Below, in pieces: positions 18,087 through 27,400 of a stretch of 64,000 bases of DNA. Location of the stretch: assembly GCF_006974105.1 (NCBI RefSeq), contig NZ_CP036282.1, positions 744,001 to 808,000 of the forward strand, in the 5' to 3' direction. Within the stretch, counting starts at the first letter, position 1. Every line of letters starts with the position of its first letter. A program made the translations under genes and the position numbers. Below the pieces are notes generated by a model. The model saw only the letters and a list, made by a program, of their open reading frames with translations, did not search any database and had not been told where the DNA came from. This DNA is from Rhodoferax aquaticus (GTDB lineage: Bacteria > Pseudomonadota > Gammaproteobacteria > Burkholderiales > Burkholderiaceae_C).

Positions 18087-18968
18087 ATGCAAACTACCCA
18101 ATTTGAATTGCTGAGCGAGCATGCCTGTTTTGGCGGCGTGCAGCGCTTTTACAAACACTTCTCATCTGAAATCGGCTTGCCCATGCGGTTTGGCGTTTTT
18201 CTGCCGCCCAGCGCGGCCCAGGGCCCGGTACCTGCAGTCGTCTTTTTGGCGGGGTTGACCTGCACGGAAGAAACCTTTGCCTTTAAAGCAGGGGCGCAGC
18301 GGGTGGCCGCTGCGTTGGGCTTGGCATTGATCACCCCGGACACCAGCCCGCGTGGCGCAGGCTTGGTGGGCGAGGCAGACCACTGGGACTTCGGCGTGGG
18401 TGCAGGTTTTTACCTAGATGCCACGCAAAGCCCATGGAGTGGTCACTGGTGCATGGAGAGCTACCTGGTCCATGAGCTGTTGCCGCACATTGCACAAGAC
18501 TTGCCGGTGGACGCCGCGCGCATGGGCATTTCTGGGCATTCCATGGGCGGCCACGGGGCGCTCACTTTGGCACAGCGTCACCCTGGGGTGTTCAAAACCC
18601 TGTCTGCCTTGGCCCCCATCTGTGCGCCTAGCCAATGCCCATGGGGCAAGAAAGCGTTCACGGGCTACTTTGGCCAAGACGAAAGCCTGTGGAGCGCACA
18701 CGACGCCAGTGCGCTCATGGCGGCCCAAACCAGCGCACCCTACCCGGGTGGCATTTTGGTGGACCAAGGCTTGGCCGACAAATTCTTGGAAGAACAGTTG
18801 CACCCTCATCTGTTGGAGGCTGCCTGTGCCAAGGTGGGACAGCCGCTCACCTTGCGCCGCCATGCAGGCTATGACCATGGCTACTACTTCATCAGTACCT
18901 TTATGGAAGACCACTTGCGCCACCATGCCCAAGGCTTGAATGTGCAACGGTTTGTAAAACAGGACTGA
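18087..18968 (+). CDS. fghA: S-formylglutathione hydrolase
   Basis: 293 aa, esterase D family. Nucleophile motif GISGHSMGGHGAL, conserved FLAGLTCTEE near the N-terminus, and the His of the triad in YDHGYYFI. It hydrolyses S-formylglutathione to formate and glutathione, the second step after frmA. The 61-bp gap to frmA consists of a dispersed repeat, but the order and orientation still suggest a joint transcript. Confidence 0.95.
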   Translation: MQTTQFELLSEHACFGGVQRFYKHFSSEIGLPMRFGVFLPPSAAQGPVPAVVFLAGLTCTEETFAFKAGAQRVAAALGLALITPDTSPRGAGLVGEADHWDFGVGAGFYLDATQSPWSGHWCMESYLVHELLPHIAQDLPVDAARMGISGHSMGGHGALTLAQRHPGVFKTLSALAPICAPSQCPWGKKAFTGYFGQDESLWSAHDASALMAAQTSAPYPGGILVDQGLADKFLEEQLHPHLLEAACAKVGQPLTLRRHAGYDHGYYFISTFMEDHLRHHAQGLNVQRFVKQD

Positions 18969-19114
18969 ATCGGGTGGTTTAGGGCTTCTTGCCCTCTGTT
19001 GGTGCAAGTGAACGGTGTAGGCTTAGGGTTTTTACGTATTCCGGTGCATGCTGAGCGAGGCCCGAGCGCTGCAGCCAGCCATCCACCGTGCCTGACCTTT
19101 CCCTGGAGAATCCC

Positions 19115-20113
19115 ATGAAACAACCCCAACGTCGCCATGTCTTAGGCGCAGTTGCCGCCTCGGTGCTGAGCAGCGCACTGCCTGCTTGGAGCCAAAGTGC
19201 TGCCAACAAAGCCAAACCCGCTCCGAAGCTCGCTTCTAAGTTGCGCATTGTGATTCCGGCCAATGTTGGCGGTGGCTGGGACCAAACCGGCCGCGCCTTG
19301 GGCACTGCCATGGTGTCCTCGGGCGTGGTGGACGAGGTGGAGTATGAAAACAAGGGCGGCAAAGGCGGCACGCTTGGCCTGGCCTATTACGCAGAAAAAT
19401 ACAACAACGATCCCAACACCCTGCTGATGGGGGGTGTTGTGATGGTGGGTGCAGTCGCGCTGCAAAAACCTGCCGTAGACATGAGCAGCATCCACGGCCT
19501 GGCGCGTTTGACCAGTGACTACGAGGTGCTGGTGGTGGCAGGCAATTCCCCTATCAAAACCATTGCCGACCTGGCCGCCCAAATGAAGGCGGGTTTGAAG
19601 AACGTACCGATTGCTGGCGGCTCTGCCGGTGGCGTAGACCATATGTTCGCGGGCGTGTTGGCGCGCGCCGTGGGGGCCAACCCCGAAGAGCTGAACTACC
19701 TGCCGTTTGCGGGGGGCACTGAAGTGGTGTCCGCCGTGCTGTCGGGCAAGGCGATGGTGGGTATTTCTGGCTTTAGCGAGTTCAGTGCCCAACTGGCGGG
19801 CGGCCAATTGCGGGCGATTGGGGTCTCTTCCAGAAAATCGATGTTCGGCATTCCTTCTATCCGGGACCAAGGCGTACAGGTGGAAATGGCCAACTGGCGC
19901 GGTGTGTTTACAGGCGCTGGCGTGGCTGCGGCCCGTCGCGACGAAATGGTAGAAGCCGTGCGCCGTGCCGCCGCCAATGACGGCTGGAAGTCCACGCTAA
20001 AGCAAAACAAGTGGGACGCGTCATGGCTCAGCGGCGCCGATCTCAATAGCTTTATTGACTTTGACCTGACCACCGCACGGGTCATGGTGCATTTGCTCAA
20101 GCTCAAGGCGTAA
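19115..20113 (+). CDS. TctC/Bug-type tripartite tricarboxylate transporter substrate-binding protein
   Basis: 332 aa from ATG 19115, preceded by GGAGAAT; an upstream in-frame ATG (19088) is less likely. The N-terminus has a Tat-like or Sec signal QRRHVLGAVAASVLSSALPAWSQ. The mature protein has TctC motifs: IPANVGGGWDQTGRAL, ENKGGKGGTLGL, PIAGGSAGGVDHM and YLPFAGGTEVVSAVLSG. It binds a carboxylate such as citrate or a related acid in the periplasm. No TctA/TctB permease genes are beside it, typical of the many orphan Bug proteins of Burkholderiales. A strong terminator follows. Confidence 0.9.
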   Translation: MKQPQRRHVLGAVAASVLSSALPAWSQSAANKAKPAPKLASKLRIVIPANVGGGWDQTGRALGTAMVSSGVVDEVEYENKGGKGGTLGLAYYAEKYNNDPNTLLMGGVVMVGAVALQKPAVDMSSIHGLARLTSDYEVLVVAGNSPIKTIADLAAQMKAGLKNVPIAGGSAGGVDHMFAGVLARAVGANPEELNYLPFAGGTEVVSAVLSGKAMVGISGFSEFSAQLAGGQLRAIGVSSRKSMFGIPSIRDQGVQVEMANWRGVFTGAGVAAARRDEMVEAVRRAAANDGWKSTLKQNKWDASWLSGADLNSFIDFDLTTARVMVHLLKLKA

Positions 20114-20165
20114 GCACTCCTGCCCCACACAAACGCCTTGCAATAAACGCTTGCAAGGCCAGTAG

Positions 20166-20211
20166 AAAAAGCGCGCACTGCTACAAAGACTGTAGCGGTA
20201 TGCGCTTTTTT
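20166..20211. terminator. Intrinsic terminator after the TctC gene
   Basis: A 20-base near-perfect inverted repeat: AAAAAGCGCGCACTGCTACA pairs with TGTAGCGGTATGCGCTTTTT across a 5-base loop, ending in a T-run. The A-run at the start makes it potentially bidirectional. It lies 52 bases after the stop. Confidence 0.85.
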
Positions 20212-20451
20212 CATGGGGGCGACCTGCTGCATACAGCAGGCGGGTAGCCCCGATTCAGCTGGCGAACTGCGCACCACACATCACACAGGGCGGGTTGATG
20301 CACAGCGTGCGCAATACGCAGGCAGCAAACACCTGAAACATGCAAGCCAGGCAGGGGTGTTGGCAATGTGCTGCACAATGGCAGCCCTTAGGGGCACTCT
20401 CTTCCTGCCCCGTAAAGCGTTTCCTTGTGGCTTGCGTGTTTTGAGCGTCAT
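20212..20451. other. Non-coding gap upstream of the GGDEF-EAL gene
   Basis: With the terminator this makes a 338-bp gap. The only structure seen is a short hairpin CCTGCTG-CATA-CAGCAGG at 20223-20240. No convincing open frame, promoter pair or riboswitch was recognised; the start of the downstream gene at 20452 leaves room for a promoter in the last 200 bases. Confidence 0.4.
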
Positions 20452-22482
20452 ATGCATCTTCTTGAACAGCCTTTGGACCACAGTGTCGCCACGCCAGATA
20501 TGCAGGCGCGCGTGCTGCGTTTTGGCATGCTGGAACATATCAACCAGCCGGTATGGGTATTTGATGTGGAGTTGCAGCGGGTGCATTGGGCCAATCCTGC
20601 AGCCTTAGAGGTGTGGCGTGCAAAGTCTCTGCAAGAGCTGTGTGAGCGCGATATGGGCGTTGACATGTCGGAGTCGGTCGCCACGCGCTTGGCGCAGTAT
20701 CACCATGACTTTGTGACGCAAGAGGCAGTCTTCAATGAGCAATGGACCTTGTACCCCGCGGGTGTGCCGGTGTCTTTGCATATGCGCTTGAGTGGCGTGC
20801 GCCTGACCGACGGACGCATGGGCATGCTGTGTCATGGCAAACCATCTGGCAATGAAACGCCAGAGTCCTTGCGGTCGGTGGAGGCCTTGCTGCACACCCC
20901 CGTGATGATTACCTTGTACAGCATGGCCGGTGAGCCTCTGTACCGTAACCCGGCGGCGCGATCATCCGCAAAATTTGGGGGCCAGACCTTGGCCGAGCGC
21001 ATGGTGGAGCCCCTGGGCTACACACGACTCATGGCGGCCTTGCAGTCTGATTCTTTGGCCACGTTCACTTTGGCCGTTCAGACTTCACAGGGCGAGCAGT
21101 GGCATGAGCTTTCAGCCCGCCGTTGCAAAGATGCTGTGACGGGTGAGGATGCCATGTTGGTGAGCGAGGCGGATGTGAGTGCCCTGAAACGCACGGAAGC
21201 GCGGGCCAACTTTCTAGCCTTGCACGATGGCCTGACAGGCTTGCCCAACCGGGCGCATGTGATGGAGTGTTTTGCCGCAGCGGTAGAAACCGTGCGGCAA
21301 GTGGGCTGTGAAGCGGCCTTGATCTTCATTGACCTCGATAACTTCAAAGACGTCAATGACACCCTGGGCCACGCCGCTGGAGATGCCCTCTTGGTTGAAG
21401 TGGCTAGGCGCTTGAAAAACGCGACCAGCAGTACCGATTTGGTGGCCCGCTTGGGGGGCGATGAATTCCTGATTCTGGCCGCTGCGGACGATATCGTGCA
21501 GGAAGTAGAGCGCCTGCGCGCCAGGGTGCTGAGCCATGTGGGGGAGCCTACCGTGCTGCTGGGCACCGAGGTGCGTGTCACGCCCACCATGGGGGTCAGC
21601 ATTTTCCCCCGCGACGGCACCGATCTCGAAACCCTGTTGCGCAAAGCCGATCTGGCGATGTACAGCGGCAAACAACGCGGCCGCAATGATTTGGCCTACT
21701 ACCATGAGGATCTGGGCGCTGCCGTCAGTGCCCGCACCGCTTTGGAGACCGATTTGCGGCATGCGTTTGAGCGCAATGAGTTTGAGGTGCACTACCAGCC
21801 CATGGTGTCTACCGAATGTGGGCGAGTTCAGGCGGTGGAAGCATTGGTGCGCTGGCGCCACCCCCTGCACGGACTTTTAGCTCCTGATCGCTTTATTGCT
21901 GTGTGCGAAAGCACGGGCATGATCTTGGACTTGGGGAAGCTTGTGTTTGAGGCCGCGGTTCAACAGCAAACCGCGTGGCAGCGCCAAGGCCACACCTTGA
22001 AGGTGCACATCAACTTGTCACCCCGCCAGTTTGATTGTCCGCTGGTGGTGTCCAGCATGCAGTCTGTGTTGCTGGCCCACGGCTGTGATGCGTCGAATAT
22101 TGGCGTGGAAATTACTGAGTCCATGTTGCTCGGGCGCGATGGCCTTTCGTCTCGGGTGTTGCAAGGTATTTCAGATCTTGGTATTTCAATAGCCTTGGAT
22201 GATTTTGGAACGGGGTACTCCAACTTGGCTTACTTGCAGCGCTACCACATTGATGTGCTCAAAATCGACAAGTCGTTCATCCAAAGTAGCGATGAAGAGC
22301 GGCCCATTGCAGACCTGATCGTGGCGATGTGCCGCACATTGGGCATGGCCGTGGTGGCGGAGGGCGTGGAGTCGCAAGCCCAGTTGGACTGGGTGAAGCA
22401 CCGGGGGATTGAGCAATACCAAGGCTACTTGTTCTCCAAACCCTTGCCTGCCAACGCCATAGACGCACTTTTGGCTGCTTGA
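20452..22482 (+). CDS. PAS-GGDEF-EAL cyclic-di-GMP protein
   Basis: 676 aa from ATG 20452. The N-terminal ~240 residues contain two PAS-like folds (INQPVWVFDVELQRVHWANPAALEVW; LLHTPVMITLYSMAGEPLYRNPAA). The GGDEF domain keeps LTGLPNR, DLDNFKDVNDTLGH and an intact GGDEF at residues 335-339. The EAL domain keeps EAL at 463-465, DDFGTGYSNL and EGVE. Both synthesis and hydrolysis of c-di-GMP are therefore possible. No RxxD inhibitory site is visible just before GGDEF. No membrane segment, so the PAS domains probably sense a cytoplasmic cue. Converges on the kinase gene at 22528. Confidence 0.95.
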   Translation: MHLLEQPLDHSVATPDMQARVLRFGMLEHINQPVWVFDVELQRVHWANPAALEVWRAKSLQELCERDMGVDMSESVATRLAQYHHDFVTQEAVFNEQWTLYPAGVPVSLHMRLSGVRLTDGRMGMLCHGKPSGNETPESLRSVEALLHTPVMITLYSMAGEPLYRNPAARSSAKFGGQTLAERMVEPLGYTRLMAALQSDSLATFTLAVQTSQGEQWHELSARRCKDAVTGEDAMLVSEADVSALKRTEARANFLALHDGLTGLPNRAHVMECFAAAVETVRQVGCEAALIFIDLDNFKDVNDTLGHAAGDALLVEVARRLKNATSSTDLVARLGGDEFLILAAADDIVQEVERLRARVLSHVGEPTVLLGTEVRVTPTMGVSIFPRDGTDLETLLRKADLAMYSGKQRGRNDLAYYHEDLGAAVSARTALETDLRHAFERNEFEVHYQPMVSTECGRVQAVEALVRWRHPLHGLLAPDRFIAVCESTGMILDLGKLVFEAAVQQQTAWQRQGHTLKVHINLSPRQFDCPLVVSSMQSVLLAHGCDASNIGVEITESMLLGRDGLSSRVLQGISDLGISIALDDFGTGYSNLAYLQRYHIDVLKIDKSFIQSSDEERPIADLIVAMCRTLGMAVVAEGVESQAQLDWVKHRGIEQYQGYLFSKPLPANAIDALLAA

Positions 22483-22527
22483 CGGCTGAAGGTGCGCCAG
22501 CTCAAGCGCTCCTATGCCAGTTGCTGT

Positions 22528-23799
22528 CTATCGCTTGGGAAGTACCTGTACGGTGTGCGGCCAATGCCGGGTGATGAACTCCACGACGGAGCGCGCACTG
22601 TCAAAGCGGTGACTGGGCTCTTTTTTGAGCAACAGGTTCAGCAAGTCTTGGTACGCAGAGAAGCGGGGCTCCAGCAAAGGCGCTGGCGAAAACAAGTGGT
22701 GTGACAGCATGGCCTCCATGGTTTGGGCCACAAAAGGGCGCTTGCCTGTCAACATCTCAAAGAAGATGACTCCCAAGGCATACAGGTCACTGGCGGGGCT
22801 TACCGCCTTGCCGGCCGCTTGCTCAGGGCTCAGGTAAAACGGCGAGCCGACAATCTCACCATGCAGCGTTTGACCTAGGTTGTGGCTGGTGTGCTTGGCC
22901 ACACCAAAGTCGATCAGAGCGACGCTGCCATTGGCGCGCAGCATCAAGTTTTCTGGTTTGACGTCCCGGTGCACGATGCCCAAGGCATGAATTTGCTCTA
23001 GCGCCAAGGCGGCTTGTACCGTGATGCTCAGGGCTTCTGCCGGGCTGAGCCCTTTGGCAATGCGTCGCTTGATGTCGCCACTCGGGAAGTATTTCATCGT
23101 GATGAACGCATGCTCATCGGTAAAGCCGTGGTCGTAAATGCGAGCGACATTGGGGTGGTCAATGCGCTCCAATAGCTCATGTTCTTGGATGAAGCGATGC
23201 AGCATGCTGTTGTCTTGCTGGGTGCGTGTGTCCAGCAGTTTGAGTGCAACCTCCAGTCGATCGGACTCACGCTCTGCAAGATACACCTCAGACATGCCGC
23301 CGCCGCCAATCTTGCGGATTAGGCGGTAGCCCTTGATGTCTAGGGGTGTGCTGATGGACGCACTTTTCAGCACTACGGTGTCGTGCCTGGCTTGAGCGTC
23401 TGCTTGTTCAGCGGCTTCGGCTCTGGCGACATCATGGCGCCGTTGCAAACGGGCATTGACCGCTTCTAGTACTTCTTCACGCGAAAACGGTTTGCCCAAG
23501 TAGTCATCAGCGCCCAGGTTCATGCCCTTGCGCTGGTCAGAGCGCTCGGTGCGCGCCGTCAAAAAAATCAGGGGGATAGCCGCTGTGAGCGGATCAGCGC
23601 GCAATTTTGTGAGCATGCCGTAGCCATCGAGCTGCGGCATCATCACGTCGCACAGGACCAAGTCGGGCAAGTGCGTCCGTGCCAAGGCAAGGCCTGCTTC
23701 ACCGTTATCTGCTTCTAAGGCTTCGAAGCCTTCAATGCGCAGCAAAAACACCAAGTTGTGGCGAATGGCTGCGTCGTCTTCAACGACTAATACTTTCAC
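22528..23799 (-). CDS. Response regulator receiver fused to Hanks-type Ser/Thr protein kinase
   Basis: 423 aa from GTG 23799 (AAGGTA upstream; product starts KVLVVEDDA, the natural first strand of a receiver). Receiver domain 1-120 with acidic pocket EDD, phospho-acceptor Asp51 in LCDVMMPQLDGYG, TAR and GKPF. Kinase domain from about 160: GGGGMSEVYLAE loop, Lys in VALKLLD, catalytic HRDVKPEN, DFGVAK and SPEQ. Both halves look active. Phosphorelay input could gate Ser/Thr phosphorylation. No membrane or PASTA segment. The cognate histidine kinase is not adjacent; the orphan kinase at 12622-14334 is one candidate. Confidence 0.93.
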   Translation of the reverse strand: MKVLVVEDDAAIRHNLVFLLRIEGFEALEADNGEAGLALARTHLPDLVLCDVMMPQLDGYGMLTKLRADPLTAAIPLIFLTARTERSDQRKGMNLGADDYLGKPFSREEVLEAVNARLQRRHDVARAEAAEQADAQARHDTVVLKSASISTPLDIKGYRLIRKIGGGGMSEVYLAERESDRLEVALKLLDTRTQQDNSMLHRFIQEHELLERIDHPNVARIYDHGFTDEHAFITMKYFPSGDIKRRIAKGLSPAEALSITVQAALALEQIHALGIVHRDVKPENLMLRANGSVALIDFGVAKHTSHNLGQTLHGEIVGSPFYLSPEQAAGKAVSPASDLYALGVIFFEMLTGKRPFVAQTMEAMLSHHLFSPAPLLEPRFSAYQDLLNLLLKKEPSHRFDSARSVVEFITRHWPHTVQVLPKR

Positions 23800-23929
23800 A
23801 CGGGTACCTTGTAGAGAACCTCCATCGCCACAGGGCAATGGAGTGAGGCAACAAGGATACCGCTATGTGCACCGCAAAGCCAGCACCTCAGGTTGATCTG
23901 AAGGCCTGCCCGCCACGCGCAGGTATCAG

Positions 23930-24841
23930 TTAAAGCATGACCCAGTCCACGATAAAGCCACTAGGGCGGCTAAACATGTCGGAAAGCAGTGCGTTGGGTG
24001 ACACGTTGAGGTTGTAGTTGCGCTGTGGCAGGGAGGACTGAAACCATTTTTTGTAGATGGTCTTCATCTTGCCACTGGTGTACATGTGCATCATTTCTTT
24101 GGTGATCAGCGTTTCCAGCTCAGGGTCAGTTTTGCTGTACATCACCGCCAATGGTTCTACCGACATGCTCGGGCCCACCACCGCCATCGGGTTCTTGGCT
24201 TGCGCTTTGAAGCCGTGCAGCAAGATGTCATCGGTCATAAATGCATCAGCAGTGCCGCCGTCAACCGCTGCAGCCCCTTCGGCAGAGGTTTCTACTACGA
24301 CCACTTTCATTGTGGCTAGGCCTTTGCCTCGGCGGGCTTCGGCAATCAAAGAGCCGGTGGATCCCTTGGTCACCACCAGTGTTTTGCCTGCTAAATCCTC
24401 AATCTTGCCAATGCCAGAGCCATCCTTCACTAACAAACGCGCCGCTGCATAGTAGTAGGGCATGGCAAAAGCAACTTGCTCTCGGCGTGCTTTGGTGTTG
24501 GTGGTGTTGGCGCACTCGAGGTCAATTTTGCCCTCGGCCACCGCTGCAATGCGGGCCGCACCTGCCACTGGTACATACTTCAACTCTACAGCTTTGAGTC
24601 TGATTTCTTGCTTAATGGCATCTGCCAAAGCCGCACATACCTCGATGCCATAGCCAAGCGGTGCGCCAGTCTCAGAGTTTTTGTAGGAAAAGGGCAGGCC
24701 AGATTCGCGAAACCCGATGTTGATGACACCGGTTTGCTTGATACGGTCTAGCGTTGCACCCGCAAAGCTTGAGCTTGCGGCGGCAATGACCATTGGCGCC
24801 AGTAAAAAGCCCCGAAGAAGGCTGAAATTAATGGTTTTCAT
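23930..24841 (-). CDS. Amino acid ABC transporter substrate-binding protein (GltI-like)
   Basis: 303 aa with signal peptide (LLRGFLLAPMVIAAASSSFAGA). Family 3 binding-protein motifs: TGVINIGFRESGLPFSY, GYGIEVCAALADAIK, GKIDLECANTTNTKARR, LVVTKGSTGSL and FMTDDILL. The DLECANTTNT block is typical of glutamate/aspartate-binding proteins. It delivers an amino acid to a membrane permease, but no permease or ATPase genes are next to it, so it is either an orphan or serves a distant transporter. Confidence 0.85.
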   Translation of the reverse strand: MKTINFSLLRGFLLAPMVIAAASSSFAGATLDRIKQTGVINIGFRESGLPFSYKNSETGAPLGYGIEVCAALADAIKQEIRLKAVELKYVPVAGAARIAAVAEGKIDLECANTTNTKARREQVAFAMPYYYAAARLLVKDGSGIGKIEDLAGKTLVVTKGSTGSLIAEARRGKGLATMKVVVVETSAEGAAAVDGGTADAFMTDDILLHGFKAQAKNPMAVVGPSMSVEPLAVMYSKTDPELETLITKEMMHMYTSGKMKTIYKKWFQSSLPQRNYNLNVSPNALLSDMFSRPSGFIVDWVML

Positions 24842-24978
24842 GTATTGACAAATTTTTTTGCCTGATTTAAGGCGAGCCTTCGAGTATAAAACCCCTCCTG
24901 TTGCGTGGCAAGACCGCGCCTGCGGCGCTTACCATTGCTTACGAAATTTGCCCCGTAGGGCGGCGCTTCTTGGCAGAG

Positions 24979-26610
24979 CTAGGCGGTGTGCATCTTTCCA
25001 CTTTGCGCAACGGTGAGCGCGGAATACGCGACCGAGCAAATGTGGGAGTTGATGCGCTTGAGGTCGCTAATCAAGTCCAGATGCAGCGAGCTGGTTTCAA
25101 TGCTTTGGACCGTATTGGCGCTGAGGCGGGTTAAGTGGGTCGCTGCGTATTCGCGCTCCAGGACATTGAAGTTGGCCTTGGCAATGAGTAGGTGTTGTGC
25201 CTCGTGTTCGTCTTTGCTCAAAAACACGCTCATGCCCAAACGCAGGTTGCGTACCAAACGGCTATGCAATTCGCAAATCTCGGCCAAACCAGCTTCGGAA
25301 AAATCGCGGCCCGGCTTGATCTTTTTGTCTTCCACATCTTGTATCACGCGCTCCAAAATGTCGCCAATCTGCTCCATGTTGATGGTGAAACTCAGAATGT
25401 CAGCCCAGCGTTGGGCCTCGTTGGCTCCCAGCGCCTCGCGTGGGATCTGGGTCAGGTAGTACTTGATGGACGAGTAAATCTCGTCAATCGTGTCATCCAT
25501 ATGGCGCAACTCTTTGGCAAGGTTCAAGTCCCCATGGTGAATCACTTTGAGCAACCCCATTAGCATGATCTCAACCGTATCCGCTTGGTGCATGGCCTCG
25601 CGCACGGCACAAGAAATTGCCAAGGCCGGCGTTGCCAAGGCTGTGGGGTCCAAATGGTTGGGACGCCCCGTGACGCGCGACTTTTCTGGCTTGGGTAGCA
25701 GGTACTCCACCCATTTCGCAACGATGTGCGTAAAGCCAATCAGCAACACCGCCACCATCACGTTGAATGCCAGGTGGAAGGTGACGACGGCCATTGCGAC
25801 ATCGTTGATGGCTGGGGCCGCATGGGCTTGCCACTGACTTGCAAAAGGTGCAAGGAGGCAAATGCCGATGATCTTGAACAGCAAGTTGCCCATAGGAACT
25901 TGGCGAGTCTCGGTGTTCGAAGACATGGTGGTGAGCACGGCCAAGCAACCGCTGCCCAAGTTGGCCCCTAGAACCAAGCCAAGGGCGACCTCTATAGGCA
26001 CAATGCCAGAGTGCGCCAAGGTGGCCGTCAGCAGTACCACAGCCAAGCTGGAATAGCTCACGATGGCCAGCACCGCACCAATGGTGATCTCCAACAGCAA
26101 GTCGCTGCCCAAGGATCCCAGCATCGTCTTGACTATCGGCGATTGCACCAGCACAGCCGTGGACTCGCGCACCAACTGCAGTGCCAAAAGCATGAGACCC
26201 AAGCCAATGAGCACCCGCCCGACCCGCCCCGCAGTAGAGCTTTGGCGCGCGATGAAAAGCACCACCCCCACGAAGATAAACAAAGGGGACAGCCACGAGA
26301 GATCGCGAGAGAACACGACCGCCATCAGACTGGTTCCAACATCCGCACCCAACATGACGGCTAAAGCAGCTGTCATTGAAATGAAAGACTGCCCAACAAA
26401 CGAAGACACGATCAGGGCGGTGGCCGTGCTGGACTGAACAAGCGCCGTCACCCCAATGCCAGACAAAAAAGCCGCAAACCGATTACTGGTGCTCTTGCGC
26501 AAGATCATCCGCAAGTTGGCGCCAAATACCCGCAGTATTCCAGTGCGCACAAGGTGAGTGCCCCACACCAACAGCGCAATAGCCGCCAACAAGTTCAACA
26601 AGTGAGTCAA
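24979..26610 (-). CDS. Na+/phosphate symporter family protein (NptA/YjbB-like) with PhoU-like tail
   Basis: 543 aa. The N-terminal ~310 residues hold two inverted repeats of the Na/Pi cotransporter family, with the QSS signature in TALVQSSTATALIV and LGANLGSGCLAVLT in the second half. The C-terminal ~220 residues are helical and PhoU-like (AVREAMHQADTVEIMLMGLL, INMEQIGDILERVIQDVE). It probably exports or imports phosphate coupled to sodium, with the tail as a regulatory domain. Monocistronic by position. Substrate assignment is by family only. Confidence 0.88.
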   Translation of the reverse strand: MTHLLNLLAAIALLVWGTHLVRTGILRVFGANLRMILRKSTSNRFAAFLSGIGVTALVQSSTATALIVSSFVGQSFISMTAALAVMLGADVGTSLMAVVFSRDLSWLSPLFIFVGVVLFIARQSSTAGRVGRVLIGLGLMLLALQLVRESTAVLVQSPIVKTMLGSLGSDLLLEITIGAVLAIVSYSSLAVVLLTATLAHSGIVPIEVALGLVLGANLGSGCLAVLTTMSSNTETRQVPMGNLLFKIIGICLLAPFASQWQAHAAPAINDVAMAVVTFHLAFNVMVAVLLIGFTHIVAKWVEYLLPKPEKSRVTGRPNHLDPTALATPALAISCAVREAMHQADTVEIMLMGLLKVIHHGDLNLAKELRHMDDTIDEIYSSIKYYLTQIPREALGANEAQRWADILSFTINMEQIGDILERVIQDVEDKKIKPGRDFSEAGLAEICELHSRLVRNLRLGMSVFLSKDEHEAQHLLIAKANFNVLEREYAATHLTRLSANTVQSIETSSLHLDLISDLKRINSHICSVAYSALTVAQSGKMHTA

Positions 26611-26844
26611 GGTCGTCCCCCATCCAAAACGTGATCGCTGGCATCAGCGTGCAAAGGCAGATTATTGAGCGCTTAACGGTATAAACGGTTTATATGCTTT
26701 CTTGCTATGGTTTTCAAGTCGAATAAGGACAAGTATTGAGCCATTGCGAGCTACCGCCACATCGAACGGCGCTTTCGCTGCTGGGCGGTATCGGTTCTCG
26801 TGGCATCGCAATGACCTAAAAATGCGCCGAATTTGTTTGGGTCC

Positions 26845-26872
26845 TTGACCCGCGAATGTATTTGAATACAAT
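26845..26872 (+). promoter_or_regulatory. Sigma-70-like promoter of the RHH-PspA-YqiJ-YqiK operon
   Basis: TTGACC at 26845-26850 and TACAAT at 26867-26872 with 16-bp spacing, about 25 bases before the first gene's Shine-Dalgarno sequence. The -10 box overlaps the palindrome listed separately. Confidence 0.65.
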
Positions 26873-26889
26873 TGAATTCAAATACATTC
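26854..26889. promoter_or_regulatory. 14-bp perfect inverted repeat, probable operator
   Basis: GAATGTATTTGAAT (26854-26867) and ATTCAAATACATTC (26876-26889) are exact reverse complements separated by 8 bases. The palindrome covers the spacer and -10 box and ends right at the AAGGAG ribosome-binding site, ideal for repression. The ribbon-helix-helix-like product of the first gene is the natural candidate to bind it. Confidence 0.8.
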
Positions 26890-26901
26890 AAGGAGTGCTC
26901 T

Positions 26902-27381
26902 ATGGTCCCTGTTTCAGGACGATTGCCAGATGACCTGTATGCGTGGCTGGCAGCGCTGCAAGTGGACGGTGCCACTACCGTCAGCGACAAGATGCGCTTT
27001 GCTGTGACGCATCTCAAGCGCATGCATGACGGCGATGGCGACTACCTCGGAGCGCTTGCCATGTACCGTGATTGGGGGCGCGGCACACGCGACCACATTG
27101 CAACGCTAGAGCAAAGCACGGGCCAGCACTCCGAGGTCTTGGCCGCCCTGATGGAGCATCTGCCTGCGCTGATGGCAGGACTGCACTCTGCGCATCCACG
27201 CACGTTGGCCGATGCCAAGCGCTTGGAGTCAACTTTGGTGAAACGCACCATGCAGCTGGCCGAGACGCTGCTGCGCCAAGCAGTGACTGTCAAAGCCGCC
27301 GCCTACGATCCTCAAGTGATCGAGCAAAACGCGGAGCGACTGCTAGAGCTTGCCAAGCTCATTCCCGCCCCAAGTAAATAA
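26902..27381 (+). CDS. Ribbon-helix-helix-like protein heading the PspA/flotillin operon
   Basis: 159 aa from ATG 26902 (AAGGAGTGCTCT upstream). The first ~40 residues read like a ribbon-helix-helix DNA-binding domain: a strand VPVSGRLP, helix DDLYAWLAALQ, then helix TVSDKMRFAVTHLKR. The remaining ~115 residues are mostly helical without recognised motifs and may mediate oligomerisation or contact PspA. It is the first gene of a tight operon and follows a large perfect palindrome, so autoregulation is likely. The RHH call is by eye and the family is not one I can name. Confidence 0.65.
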   Translation: MVPVSGRLPDDLYAWLAALQVDGATTVSDKMRFAVTHLKRMHDGDGDYLGALAMYRDWGRGTRDHIATLEQSTGQHSEVLAALMEHLPALMAGLHSAHPRTLADAKRLESTLVKRTMQLAETLLRQAVTVKAAAYDPQVIEQNAERLLELAKLIPAPSK

Positions 27382-27400
27382 ACCCAAGCCAGGAGGAACC

